From contig OX365962.1 in assembly GCA_947247005.1 (NCBI GenBank), positions 8,095,201-8,159,200 of the forward strand: a stretch of 64,000 nucleotides of DNA, given 5' to 3'. Of this stretch, positions 35,345 to 45,985 are shown in pieces; position 1 is the first letter of the stretch; every line of letters starts with the position of its first letter. The position numbers were made by a program, and so were the translations under genes. The notes beneath the pieces were generated by a model. The model had not been told where the DNA came from and ran no database searches. It saw nothing but the letters and a program-made list of their open reading frames with translations. The stretch comes from Spisula solida. Its lineage: Eukaryota; Mollusca; Bivalvia; Venerida; Mactridae.

Positions 35345-36544
35345 AGAATGCATTTTTATCATGGTCCATATTGTGCTATAGTGTTATGAATGCATTTGTA
35401 TCATGGTCCATATTGTGCTATAGTGTTATGATTGCATTTGTATCATGGTCCATATTGTGCTATAGTGTTATGATTGCATTTGTATCATGGTCCATATTGT
35501 GCTATAGTGTTATGAATGCATTTGTATCATGGTCCATATTGTGCTATAGTTTTATGATTGCATTTGTATCATGGTCCATATTGTGCTATAGTGTTATGAA
35601 TGCATTTGTATCATGGTTCATATTGTGTTATAGTGTTATGAATGCATTTGTATCATGGTCCATATTGTGCTATAGTGTTATGAATGCATTTGTATCATGG
35701 TCCATATTGTGCTATAGTGTTATGATTGCACTTGTATCATGGTCCATATTGTGCTATAGTGTTATGAATGCATTTGTATCATGGTCCGTATTGTGCTATA
35801 GTGTTATGAATGCATTTGTATCATGGTCCATATTGTGTTATAGTGTTATGATTGCATTTGTATCATGGTCCATATTGTGTTATAGTGTTATGATTGCATT
35901 TGTATCATGGTCCATATTGTGCTATAGTGTTATGAATGCATTTGTATCATGGTCCATATTGTGTTATAGTGTTATGATTGCATTTGTATCATGGTCCATA
36001 TTGTGCTATAGTGTTATGAATGCATTTGTATCATGGTCCATATTGTGCTATAGTGTTATGAATGCATTTGTATCATGGTCCATATTGTGTTATAGTGTTA
36101 TGATTACATTTGTATCATCGTCCAAATTGTGCTATAGTGTTATATTGTGTTATAGTGTTATGATTACATTTGAATCATGGTCCATATTGTGCTATAGTGT
36201 TATGAATGCATTTGTATCATGGTCCATATTGTGCTATAGTGTTATGAATGCATTTGTATCATGGTCCATATTGTGTTATAGTGTTATGATTACATTTGTA
36301 TCATCGTCCAAATTGTGCTATAGTGTTATATTGTGTTATAGTGTTATGATTACATTTGAATCATGGTCCATATTGTGCTATAGTGTTATGAATGCATTTG
36401 TATCATGGTCCATATTGTGCTATAGTGTTATGAATGCATTTGTATCATGGTCCATATTGTGTTATAGTGTGATGATTGCATTTGTATCATGGTCCATATT
36501 GTGTTATAGTGTTATGAATGCATTTGTATCATGGTCCATATTGT
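35345..36544 (+). repeat. 42 bp tandem array (~28 units)
   Basis: The unit contains CATTTGTATCATGGTCCATA and TTGTGCTATAGTGTTATGAA; A/T (GAATG/GATTG) and C/T (GTGCTA/GTGTTA) variants alternate. A longer variant with ATCGTCCAAATTGTGC and an extra TTATATTGTG segment occurs twice (near 36110 and 36300), showing higher-order duplication. Because 42 is a multiple of three and no phase-1 stop occurs, the array reads as a 391-residue frame (NAFVSWSILCYSV repeated), which I do not regard as a gene. Confidence 0.95.
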
Positions 36545-36547
36545 AGG

Positions 36548-36683
36548 GTTAACGCATGCTTTTTCGGGCTATAACATCTGCAGAGTCCCGAGGGACAGTT
36601 GGTGCCCAAGCCCGCCAGGGCGAGGGCACCAACACTCCCGAGGGACTCTGCATATGTTATAAAGCAAAAAAACATGCGTAAAC
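36548..36683. repeat. Three-tier palindrome next to the 42 bp array
   Basis: The outer arms (GTTAACGCATGC.. and ..CATGCGTAAAC) run through CTGCAGAGTCCCGAGGGA and TCCCGAGGGACTCTGCA. An inner stem pairs GTTGGTGCCC with GGGCACCAAC, and the apex is GCCCGCCAGGGC. It starts 3 bases after the last array unit. Confidence 0.85.
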
Positions 36684-37699
36684 GCTATTATAGCATACAA
36701 AATCTCAATTAATGCGTTTGTATTTCAAAATAATGATGTTTTGGCGGGAGATTTTGTGACGACGTCGCGAAAACAAACGTAACGTCATACCAGTTATTGT
36801 TATGCACGTCGACTTCCGGTATGGGCAAATACCAAGAAAACATGGATACTTCGGGTTTGTTTAAATGTATAAGTTAAATATTATAGAAAACTAATTAGTA
36901 CTTATTAGTACTTAGAAATAAAATGGGAATAACTGTTCAAATGAAGCTGTACAACCTTTATAGTCGCCGGTGCGGCCCTGAAATGAGCATACGTAAAACT
37001 GGACGTTAACAGCGCGTGAATCTTTATGTTTACGCATGGTTTTCGTCCCGTTAACGTATGGGCAAAATCACCGTTTTTATGCTATAATGTGCTATAGTGT
37101 TATGAATGTATTTGTATCATGGTCCATATTGTTATTAAAGACAAACGGTAGATACTTAGCATAATTTGTACAGTACACCATTTACACTGTAGCTGTCGCT
37201 GTGAGTTTGAAAGTGATTTATAAAGATGTTTATGCCTGGGCTTAGAGTTCGGTAGACTACCTTTGACATAAGAAAGTAGCTTTTCAGAGTCGCCGCATTC
37301 ATAAGAAGAAAGTTGAACCCGGGTTTATTTGGTGAATTCCTTTCACTATAATTAAGAACAAAAGAATATTCTGAGCATACACTAAAATATAAACTCGTTG
37401 ATCACAAAACAGCGAAGAACCAAGATAATGGTCATACATGGAGCATGTATAAAATACGAGAACTCCCGATGATACATCACGACTTTTGGCTACGGGTCCA
37501 AGATGAAATTTGCTTAGCTTGACCTTTTTCCAGCACGCTGTGAAACCTGTATTTCCCAAGGTTTCATATGGTACAGGGCAAAATGGCACATGAAATATGA
37601 TAAAAGGTGAGCTTATATTCGTACTTGATGATAAATTATAAATTTCAGTTGCAAGAAATGGAATGTAGGAAACGCATACTCACGTCCGCATTGATTGAT
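36684..37699. other. Non-coding, with one stray 42 bp unit at 37085-37128
   Basis: A single array unit (GTGCTATAGTGTTATGAATG, then ATCATGGTCCATATTGT) sits about 540 bases beyond the array, separated from it by the palindrome and unique DNA. This suggests that the 36545-37084 segment inserted into the array's right end. No gene is seen. Confidence 0.6.
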
Positions 37700-37830
37700 T
37701 ACAAAGAACGGCAACTCAGCTCAGTTTGATATAAAGTACGGTACGGTCCGTTTACAAACGACTTTAAACCCGCCATGCGAACAGAAAGTGCACACAGACT
37801 CGCGCATTATTCAAACTGTTGTTTATCGAG
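37700..37830 (+). promoter_or_regulatory. Orphan promoter/5' exon module of the zinc-finger type
   Basis: AAAGAACGGCAACTCAGCTC, TATAAAGT (37730-37737), ACGGTACGGTCCGT, CGACTTTAAACCC and GTTTATCGAG followed by GTAATT at 37831 align with the modules of genes 3 and 4. The intron start (TTGTTATAGTTTA) and the TACGGTC block near 37980 are also conserved. No zinc-finger coding exon follows within this window, so it may drive an unseen distant exon or be left over from a lost gene. Confidence 0.55.
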
Positions 37831-38315
37831 GTAATTATTGTTATAGTTTAACGATACCGTACAGTTAGCTGTATGTTTACATTTTGTAGTACACACGATT
37901 ACCAATACCTTCGAAACATCACAAAACGCTGATACTTGAATCGCTTCAAAGCAAATAGATTGAAATGTCTACTGATACGGTCACGTAAGTCGGAACCACA
38001 GGCATACTTATACGGTCAAATACTACTGACCTAGTCTCTATATATCGCACTTTGGTTGCGAGTATGCTTTTGTATTTCGGTAAATGTTTAACGTTAGTGT
38101 TAAAGAGCCGAACAGAAAACGTGTACACCTTAATCATTCTCTTATCGAATAAAGTCGAACGGTACCTAGTTCGAGCTCCACTAGACAGATAAGCAGTCTC
38201 CAAGTGGCTGCTTCAAATTCTGACGGTCCAGCCACTACAGGGCATCCCTGTATAGATTGCGTCGAAATGGTTTGACTAGAGCCCCATCAGCCTAACTTCC
38301 TGCTCTTTATTTTTT

Positions 38316-39007
38316 GGCAGTGGTTAGCCGTCCGGCACCGGACGACTAGACAGCGAAATTAGTCGTCCGTCATCGGACGACTAGCAAACGATACATGCAT
38401 TGGCTAGGTAACTGTCATTCTATTTCTATGCATTAGGCATCCATAATTTCAGTTATTTTCTTGTGATAAGTATCACATATGTTTCTACCTTGTAATAACT
38501 TACGAATTAAGCAAGACAAGTTAGTGCATTTATCTGCATCCATTTTGTGACCGGCCGTGTATCTCCGTATAATGTCCGCCATATTGGAAAACAAACAAAG
38601 TACGCACGTTAATTTGCCGAAGTAACACAAACAAAAATATATGGCAATTAATTACTTTTCATTCGCAGTTTTAATAGCACATATATACAAAACAATACAA
38701 TTACAATTGTATTTTTTTGTAAATTTTAAATACAATATACAATCAGGGAGTTTAGAATAGGACCTACCATGATACGATTCATAAACGGTAACATTGTTTT
38801 CACGCTATTATAACCAGTGACATTCCAAACTGTCAATTACCTAACACAGCAATTTCATTTTTTCAGCATGAAGTGAAGTCATATACTATCCCCATCCTCA
38901 TAATACTGTAATTGAAACTTTCTATGTTCCATTACTACTTCTATTTCTAATGCCGGACGACTAATTTCGCTGTCTAGTCGTCCAGCGCCGGACGGCTAGC
39001 CACTGCC
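38316..39007. mobile_element. ~0.7 kb element with ~50 bp terminal inverted repeats
   Basis: The left end GGCAGTGGTTAGCCGTCCGG continues through ACCGGACGACTAGACAGC and GAAATTAGTCGTCCG. The right end, reverse-complemented, gives GGCAGTGGCTAGCCGTCCGG then CGCTGGACGACTAGACAGC and GAAATTAGTCGTCCGG. The left terminus adds a second hairpin (GTCGTCCGTCATCGGACGAC). No clear target duplication and no transposase were found. Confidence 0.75.
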
Positions 39008-39087
39008 AATAAATTAACAGATTAAGTATAATATAATATATTTAAGTTCACAAACTCCTTGTCATTTCACTCAACTTAAAATGGCTA

Positions 39088-39483
39088 AATTGAATGGCTC
39101 AGAACTCGTTTTAATTCAAGCAGGGAGTTTAGATACGTATTGTTTCATACAAATCAAAGCGTAGAATGTATTTTTTCTAGAAGAACATAGCTAACCACGA
39201 AGTTTGAGCTAACAAAGTGTAATTTCAACAATAAATCAGCGTAATTTTATCGTCTGATGAATACAAAATGGCGGCTTCCTTATCGTTGAAAACTCTGACC
39301 ACGTGACTAATAATACGCTAACGGCTCTGGCGATATGGAATTACGGCCCGTTAAACGGTCCTATTTATAGAACAGGTCCTGATTCAAGTTATCTCTGACA
39401 CACGTTTAGAACAGATGTTGCATTCTCATAATTCTTCAAAGATTCACTACAATGATTTAAAACGAGTTCTGAGCCATTCAATT
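39088..39483. repeat. 27 bp perfect inverted repeat
   Basis: 39088-39114 (AATTGAATGGCTCAGAACTC..) and 39457-39483 (..GAGTTCTGAGCCATTCAATT) are exact reverse complements 342 bases apart. The right arm lies inside the candidate exon at 39415-39618. Confidence 0.9.
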
Positions 39484-39618
39484 ATTATACATGTACAAAA
39501 TGGTCGTCGTGCGGTCAAACAGAGCGAGACACTTTGGCGGAAAAAGAATGCCGAGGATAAAGCTTACGCCAGCTATAATAAAAGGGCTGAGAAGAACCCT
39601 AATCAACTACACATTGTG
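39415..39618 (+). CDS. Candidate coding exon, unknown product
   Basis: An open frame from ATG at 39415 is followed at 39619 by GTAAGT, a consensus donor. It encodes 68 residues with a non-repetitive, basic composition in its second half (GRRAVKQSETLWRKKNAEDK, then YNKRAEKNPNQLHIV). I do not recognise a domain. No downstream exon could be connected. The overlap with one arm of a perfect inverted repeat argues for caution: the left arm lies in a short frame MAKLNGSELVL on the same strand. It could be a first exon of a gene or a fragment. Confidence 0.3.
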
Positions 39619-39973
39619 GTAAGTACATGATTTGAAAGTCGGTCAAACTGTGCCTATGCGACAGAATACGTGGGATTTTGAGTGCATTTGTAATCAACGA
39701 GCTGTCGAAGTACATTCTCGATATCGACATTACTCAATAAAACCCGTTTTTCCGGAACCGAAATTTCACGGTCAGGGGGTTAGCGAGCAATAAGTGGTAT
39801 AGCGGGAGTGTGTATAATTGTTCTTTTTTCAACGTTTAAACATGAAAAACATATAAAACAATTATTACACATTATCATTGAACATCTTTGTTTTTAAAAT
39901 TTAGGCCTAAAAATAAATTCTGTGTTTCGGGCAACGGCCTCAAAAAAGCTAGGTAGGATAGGCTTTGACTTTT

Positions 39974-40701
39974 TTTTATGCTCCCCGAATTTTCGGGGAG
40001 CATATAGTTGCCGCTTTGTCCGTCCGTCCGTCCGTCGTTCCGTCCGAATATTTTTGTCCGGAGCCTATCTCAAAAAGTATGTGAGGTATCATCATGAAAC
40101 TTCATAGGTGGATAGATCTCAATGAGTAGAAGTGCAGTGCTCAAGAACCGCAACTCTACATAACCTATTTTTGGAGTTATTGCCCTTTGTTGTTTTTTCA
40201 TACTTAGTTTTTGTCCGGAGCCTATCTCAAAAAGTATGTGAGGTATCATCATGAAACTTCATAGGTGGATATATCTTAATGAGTAGAAGTGCAGTGCTCA
40301 AGAACCACAACTCTACATAACCTATTTTTGGAGTTATTGCCCTTTGTTTTTTTCATACTTAATTCTTGTCCGGGCCATAACTCCAACAGTATTTGAGATA
40401 TCAATTTGAAACTTCATAGGTGAATATATCCCATCGAATGGCAGTGCAGTTCACAAGAACCATGACTCTTCATTGCATATTTTTTTAGTTATTCCCCTTT
40501 GTAATTTTTCATACCTAATTCCTGTCTATGCCATAACTCAACAGTATTAGAGATATCAATTTGAAACTTTATAGGTAAATAGATCACATTGAGGGAAAGT
40601 GCAATGGCTAAGAACCATAACTCTCTTTTGAATATTCTGGAGTATTTTTTCTGTGACAAACATCCCACGGGGAGCATCACCCGTCACTGACGGCTCTTGT
40701 T
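39974..40701 (+). mobile_element. HINE-like element, ATGCTCCCCG family
   Basis: The T-run then ATGCTCCCCGAATTTTCGGG hairpin (39978 on) is followed by a CCGTCCGTCCGTCCGT tract and four ~150 bp units with AGTGCAGTGCTCAAGAAC and TTTTTGGAGTTATTGCCC. The complementary arm CGGGGAGCAT follows, then the 3' hairpin CCGTCACTGACGG (40681-40693), then TCTTGTT (40695-40701). The enclosed DNA has no rolling-circle replicase, so it is non-autonomous. Confidence 0.8.
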
Positions 40702-41286
40702 TAAATTCGGAATTCAGGTCAACAGCCTCAAAAAATCCAGGTAGAGTCGGGATTAAGATTTTTTTAACATTGATTCACACAGCTTTTTAACACTTAAATT
40801 ATTATGGTGTGTGATGGGAAATGGGCCTTCCGTGCTTACATCCTCAATTTCTTGCAAGTAGCCAATAATATAATCAAAGCACTGATGTATATTTAGGTCT
40901 TTGTAGTCACCAACCAAAAATCACCAACTTAAATGTTCCAGGTTAATTTTATCCCACCATGTATAAATAAGAAATGATCCGTACAAACTATTAAAATGTT
41001 TTGCAGGTAATTCGATTAAAATCGGATGTAAAACAACGAAGTTATTGCATAAATAAAATTTGGAAAATAATATGAGTTATCTCCCTTTCAATTAAAATAA
41101 GTTGATGCAAAAAACGCAACGGTGAAATTTTATTTTTTTGTAAGTTTTCTACATTATAGATGTTACTGAAGAAAACTGCCCAGTCAATTTCTTGCAATTA
41201 TCAAGCTAAATTATCAAACCAATACAATTCATGCAGTTTTGTCACCATATGTAACTAAATTTAGTTACACGAAGGCGTTACTAAAT
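40702..41286. other. Non-coding, palindrome GTAACTAAATTTAGTTAC at 41251-41268
   Basis: A perfect 18 bp palindrome precedes the 150 bp array and may be its element's 5' hairpin. Nothing else is recognised. Confidence 0.5.
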
Positions 41287-42145
41287 TTAGTCTTGCCCCC
41301 AACCTGATTGATAGATGTTAACATTCATGTCAATTTTAAGATTGGTCAATGCATGACAAAGGAATAGTTTGGCAAATTTCAACTTGACCTTTGATCTCCA
41401 ACTGTGACATTTACCTTTGAGATAGGAACCCGGTGGTTGGGCATGACACCCTGTCTCATTGAGGATAACATTCATGCCAAATATAAGAAAGATTGGTCAA
41501 TCCATGACAAAGTTATGGTCCAGACAAATTTCAATTTGACCTTTGACCTCTAACTGTGACATCGACCTTTGAGATAGGAACCTGGTGGTAAGGCATGACC
41601 TTCCGCCTCATGGAGGTAAATATTTATGCCAAAAAATAAGAAAGATTGGTCAAAGCATGAGATATGGTCCAGACAAACTTCAATTTGACCTTAGACATCC
41701 AACTGTGACCTTGACCTTGCAGATTTGAGCCTTGGGGTTGAGCAGGACACTCCGCCTCATGAAAGTAAACATTTATGCCAATTATAAGAAAGATTGGTCA
41801 GTGCATGACAAAGTCATGGTCAGACAAGCTTCAATTTGACATTTGACCTCAAACTGTGACCTTGACCTCTGAGATATGAACCTCGGGGTTGGGTATAACA
41901 CTCCACCTAATGGAGATTAACATTCATGCCAAATATAAGATAGATTGGTCAATGCATAACAAAGTTATAATCCTGACAAGCTTTAATTTAATCTCTGACC
42001 TCCAACTGTGACCTTGACCTTTGAGATAGGAACCCGAGGGTTGTGCATGACACCATCCTCATGGAGGTGAACATTCAAGCCTAATATAATCAAGATTGGT
42101 TAAAGCATAACAATGTAATTGTCCAGACAAAATGGAACAAACTTA
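41287..42145 (+). repeat. ~150 bp tandem array (about 6 units)
   Basis: GATTGGTCAATGCATGACAA recurs near 41342, 41491, 41644, 41792, 41943 and 42091. Units also share CAACTGTGACCTTGACC, TTTGAGATAGGAACC and CCTCATGGAGGTAAACATT. No coding potential is seen. Confidence 0.9.
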
Positions 42146-42199
42146 CACATTCTCGCACTTACGCCCACACATCTCTCAACGCAAGCAGGCTCAAAAACA

Positions 42200-42780
42200 A
42201 ATTTACCCTGTCAAAGACATTCAATAGATATTTTAGGGTTGACCGCTGTAGAAAACTTCCACTTATAACTAATCGACCCCTGTCGCTGTAGAAAACTTTC
42301 ACTCATAACTAACCGACCCTTGTAAGAGACTTTAAATAGATATTTCAGGGTTGACTGCAGTAGAAAACTGCCAGTTTAAACAAACTGACCTTTGTCAGAG
42401 ACCTTTAATAGATCTTTCAGGGTTGACCAATATAATAAACTGGCTCTTACAACTAACCGACGCCTGTCAGAGACCTTAAATAGATATTTCAGGGTTGACC
42501 GCTTTGGAAAACTTCCACTAAAATCTAACAGACCACTGTCAGAAACCTTAATAAATAACCGACTCCTGTAAGAAACCTTAAATAGATGTTTCAGGGTTAA
42601 CCGCTGTAGAAAACCTTCAATTATAACTAACCGACTCCTATGAGAGGCCTGAAATAGATATTACAGGGTTGACCGCAGTAGAAAACTTCAATTTATAACT
42701 AACCGACTCCTGTAAAAAACCTTAAATAGATATTTCAAGGTTGACCACAGTAGAATACTTTCCCTTATAACTATAACTGA
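42200..42780 (+). repeat. ~72 bp tandem array (about 8 units)
   Basis: The unit contains CTTAAATAGATATTTCAGGG, TTGACCGCTGTAGAAAACTT and TATAACTAACCGACTCCTG. Units vary in length and carry substitutions, so the array is older than the 42 bp array. Confidence 0.9.
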
Positions 42781-43835
42781 CTTCCTCTCTGGCACGTACG
42801 CGATTGCATATTTGATCCTATCAAATGAGAGAGGCGGAGCTTAGCCGATAGTATGTAGTTTGTTTATACAAGTGTGGACATCCCGTGACGCTTCAACAGA
42901 TTACTGCTGATTGACACGGATTTACTGACTTATGTTGTTAATTTCGATGTCCGGAAGGCTAATAATATTATACGCTTGGGGTAATAAATTTCGGTATACA
43001 GAGTCAAATCTCGGACCATAGATGTTGATTATACGAACTTTTGGTCAGTTGTCTGATTTTGCTGTCAATTTAAATTAGACTTGCCCGGGACATCTGACGA
43101 TAGGATTTGTAGAGCCCGCTGACAAATAATTTTTTGTTTTAAACGTAAAAAACTCTAGGGTCGACAACGACTTTTGTTCGTTTTAGATAGGAATAAAAAT
43201 GCCAGGATCGGCGGGTTTTACTAGGTAGGGTCGGGTTGCCCGAAACAAAGAATTAATTTTTTAGGCCTTAGCAAGAATTATCCTAAAAAATGCTTTATAT
43301 TTGAAATATTGCATTTTATTCTACACTGCCGCTTCCGTAGCTCGATACCGATGGCGAGAAAATGCACGCATTTTTCAAGTTAAACATATTATTTTGGCGA
43401 AAATATTGTCAGCGAGGTCGTAAAATTGTGTTGTCATTGTGTTCTAGTAAGACTTTTTACAAATTCTTATCATTTGGCTTAAATACTCGCGATTATTGTA
43501 CCTGGTTGTTCTATACGCTATATGCATTCCCCCCCCCCCCCCCTGACGTACATTCAGAATATCTCGCACATTGTCGCTCAATAAATTCCGTTTTCCCGGA
43601 AAACGGATTTTAACCTGTAATGTCGATATAGTGAATAGGCCTAGAAAAAAGGCTAGTTCTATATCAAAATCATCCGGTCTCGTTGCCAAATAAGAATGTA
43701 ATGTATTATGTTAGTCTCAAATCCACACAAATTATGACAGGCTATGATGTTTGATGTTTGTGATGTTTTATTTTAGGGGGGGGGTGAGCTCTCCTAAGTT
43801 ATCATGTACGTCTATTTATTTGCGACATACAGGGA
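42781..43835. other. Non-coding; 15-base C-run at 43529-43543
   Basis: The sequence includes a C15 run, a G9 run (43776-43784) and AAATTCCGTTTTCCCGGAAA followed by ACGG, an inverted repeat resembling CCCGTTTTTCCGG near 39750. No gene is seen. Confidence 0.5.
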
Positions 43836-44400
43836 TTACTTTTGTCGTCGGTGGTGGCGGCGCCGGCTTCCGAATTTGCTTGTCCGGAGCATAACTTTGC
43901 CACCTTAAGTTCAAATGACTCAAGATTTGGTATGCATGGTTCTTGCAATAAGCCGAAGTGCAGTGCGTAACAATAACTCTACCTTGCATCGCTTTTGAAT
44001 TATTTCCCTTTGATTGATTTTATTAGAGCATTTCTTATCCGGAGCATAACTGTGTCACCTAAAGTCCAAATGACTCAAAATATGGTATGGATGTTTCTTA
44101 CAATAAGCCGAAGTGCAGTGTCCAAGAACCATAACTCTATCTTGCATCGTTTTTGAATTATGTCCCTTTGATTGATTCTATAAGCATTTTTGTCCGGGGC
44201 ATAACTTTGTCACCATAAATATGAATGACTCCTTAATTGGTATGAATGTTTCTTGCTGTGACATGAAATGCAGTGCGCAAGAATCATAACTCTACCTTGT
44301 GTCAATCTTGAATGATTCCCCTTTGATTGATTTTATCAGGACATTATTTTGTCTGAAGCATAACGGTCATTTTTAGTTCAGATGACTAGAGAACTCTTGT
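43836..44400 (+). mobile_element. Degenerate ~150 bp repeat element
   Basis: GTCGTCGGTGGTGGCGGC head, then units with TTGTCCGGAGCATAACT, AAGCCGAAGTGCAGTGC, AAGAACCATAACTCTA and TCCCTTTGATTGATT. AGTGCAGTGC and AAGAACCATAACTCT are shared with the ATGCTCC family, so the units are related. Terminal structures are eroded; ACTCTTGTG at about 44394 may be the old 3' end. Confidence 0.6.
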
Positions 44401-44495
44401 GAGTTGGATATGTAGCCCAATTCTGGATAGTTCCCATGAAAAATGTACATGTCGTCAGGCGACACATGCGACTCGTGGAGCTTTTATACTATATA

Positions 44496-44805
44496 AGGGT
44501 GGCACTGTGGACGAATGGATAACACTCGTGACTACTGATCGAGAAGTCCCTTGTTCGAATCTCGACTGGGGCGCTTAGTCACTTCTGAAACGCTTTTCAG
44601 TGCACTGTTTCCCACAGAACTACAAGATGTACTGGTTGTTAGGCCAGAGGCAGTCTCACGTGTATCGGTGCTAACAAACCATGGAGTCTTTTCAGAGCAC
44701 ACCTGGATTTCTGATATCACACATGTCTCTTTCTTTTCATTGATTTTATGTCTGCCCTTGACAGACACACTGAACAGCCAATACTACTCGAAGAGGCGTT
44801 AGGTA
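44496..44805 (+). mobile_element. Third tRNA-derived SINE (~310 bp)
   Basis: Box A-like GTGGCACTGTGGACGAATGG and box B TTGTTCGAATCTCG are spaced as in a tRNA, followed by a unique body and an end GAAGAGGCGTTAGGTAAT. No clear target duplication was found. Overlapping 78-83 residue frames on both strands are by-products. Confidence 0.7.
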
Positions 44806-45985
44806 ATATTAAAGGTATAACGCAACTATCTGTGTACAGTTGATGTTTTATTTTCTTGTATTGTGGAATTGTGCATTGATCATTGTATGTAATTACTTCA
44901 GCCGGTCGAAAATTGTGTACACAACTTACAATGACATATTTTATTAATCACAACAATCGCCCGACACTGGTGTTTTTACCTTTTCGTCCCTGGGTAAATA
45001 TCGCTTGTGTGGACATGAGCAAAAAAACTTAGAAGCCCAACATTGTTTAATTTACATAATAATAACAAATATGATACGTATAATGAATGTGTCACTTGAA
45101 CATTATTGTATTTAGCCGTGCGGTCTCAAGCTCGAACCTCAATCATCCCTGGCCCCTGACACATATTTTAGCTCCACATTTGGAAGATCTACCAGCTATA
45201 ACATTATTTTGCTACATATAGTAAAACAGGCCAGACATATCAAAATATGCCTCGGTTTTGGGTTCAAACCAACTTCCAGCTTCAAATAAGGATGCCTCAT
45301 TATTGTTCGATCAAGGCTATGTGGTACTTTCAGAGTATGTAGCAGCTCAATAGCTTTAGAGTATTAATTAGTCGGTACTTAGTGGTGAACCTGAGTCCTT
45401 ACAAGTTTTACTGATAAATAAACTGTTACCATTTTCAGGTCAACTTGCTTAAATTGGAAAAGTGAAAGAATAGGCATGATTTAACCAATTTATTTGGCCT
45501 TCACATATCTATGTTTGACTGGTCACTACAGTACATGGACATGGAGCATTGAAGTTTTTCATACACTCTTGATACTGATCAGGTAAATGCTTTTAACTTT
45601 CAACTGGTCAAGTTCAAGTTTGTTTAGCTGTTATTCTAATAAACAATTCACTTATGCTTCAGCTCAGAGTATGACCACAGTAATTTGAATAAGTCATTCT
45701 TGTTCACCCGAGAATTCTTCACCTGTGATTTCATAGTCTAGGAATTTGACTGACCACTGATGTATTAGGATGCATAATAGCTATGTGTTCAGATTGTAAT
45801 TTTTGGTTTTATTTACTGTTCATGTGGTTTATAATTCTATTTATCCTTAGCACTATATAGTTTTGGTATTTATATAAGGCATAGAAATATTATGATAATA
45901 TATTATTCTAATAAAAACCAAATTTATATAGTGCTTTTTCTTGAAGTTGTTTGTTCAAAAACACTTTACATAATGGTGACATGGT
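44806..45985. other. Intergenic or intronic, nothing recognised
   Basis: Unique-looking AT-rich DNA with no supported exon. Confidence 0.4.

Larger units (their letters stand above)
39901..43268. repeat. Inverted repeats bracketing a 3.4 kb repeat-rich block
   Basis: 39903-39937 (GGCCTAAAAATAAATTCTGT, GTTTCGGGCAAC) matches the reverse complement of 43233-43267 (GGCCTAAAAAATTAATTC, TTGTTTCGGGCAAC). The enclosed DNA holds a HINE-like element, a 150 bp array and a 72 bp array. CTCAAAAAAGCTAGGTAGG (near 39940) and CTCAAAAAATCCAGGTAG (near 40729) are also direct relatives flanking the HINE. Confidence 0.65.

Noticed and set aside
35371..36546. 391-residue open frame of repeated NAFVSWSILCYSV
   Set aside because: It is the translation of a 42 bp DNA tandem array whose period is a multiple of three; changes are not concentrated at third positions and no gene signals surround it.
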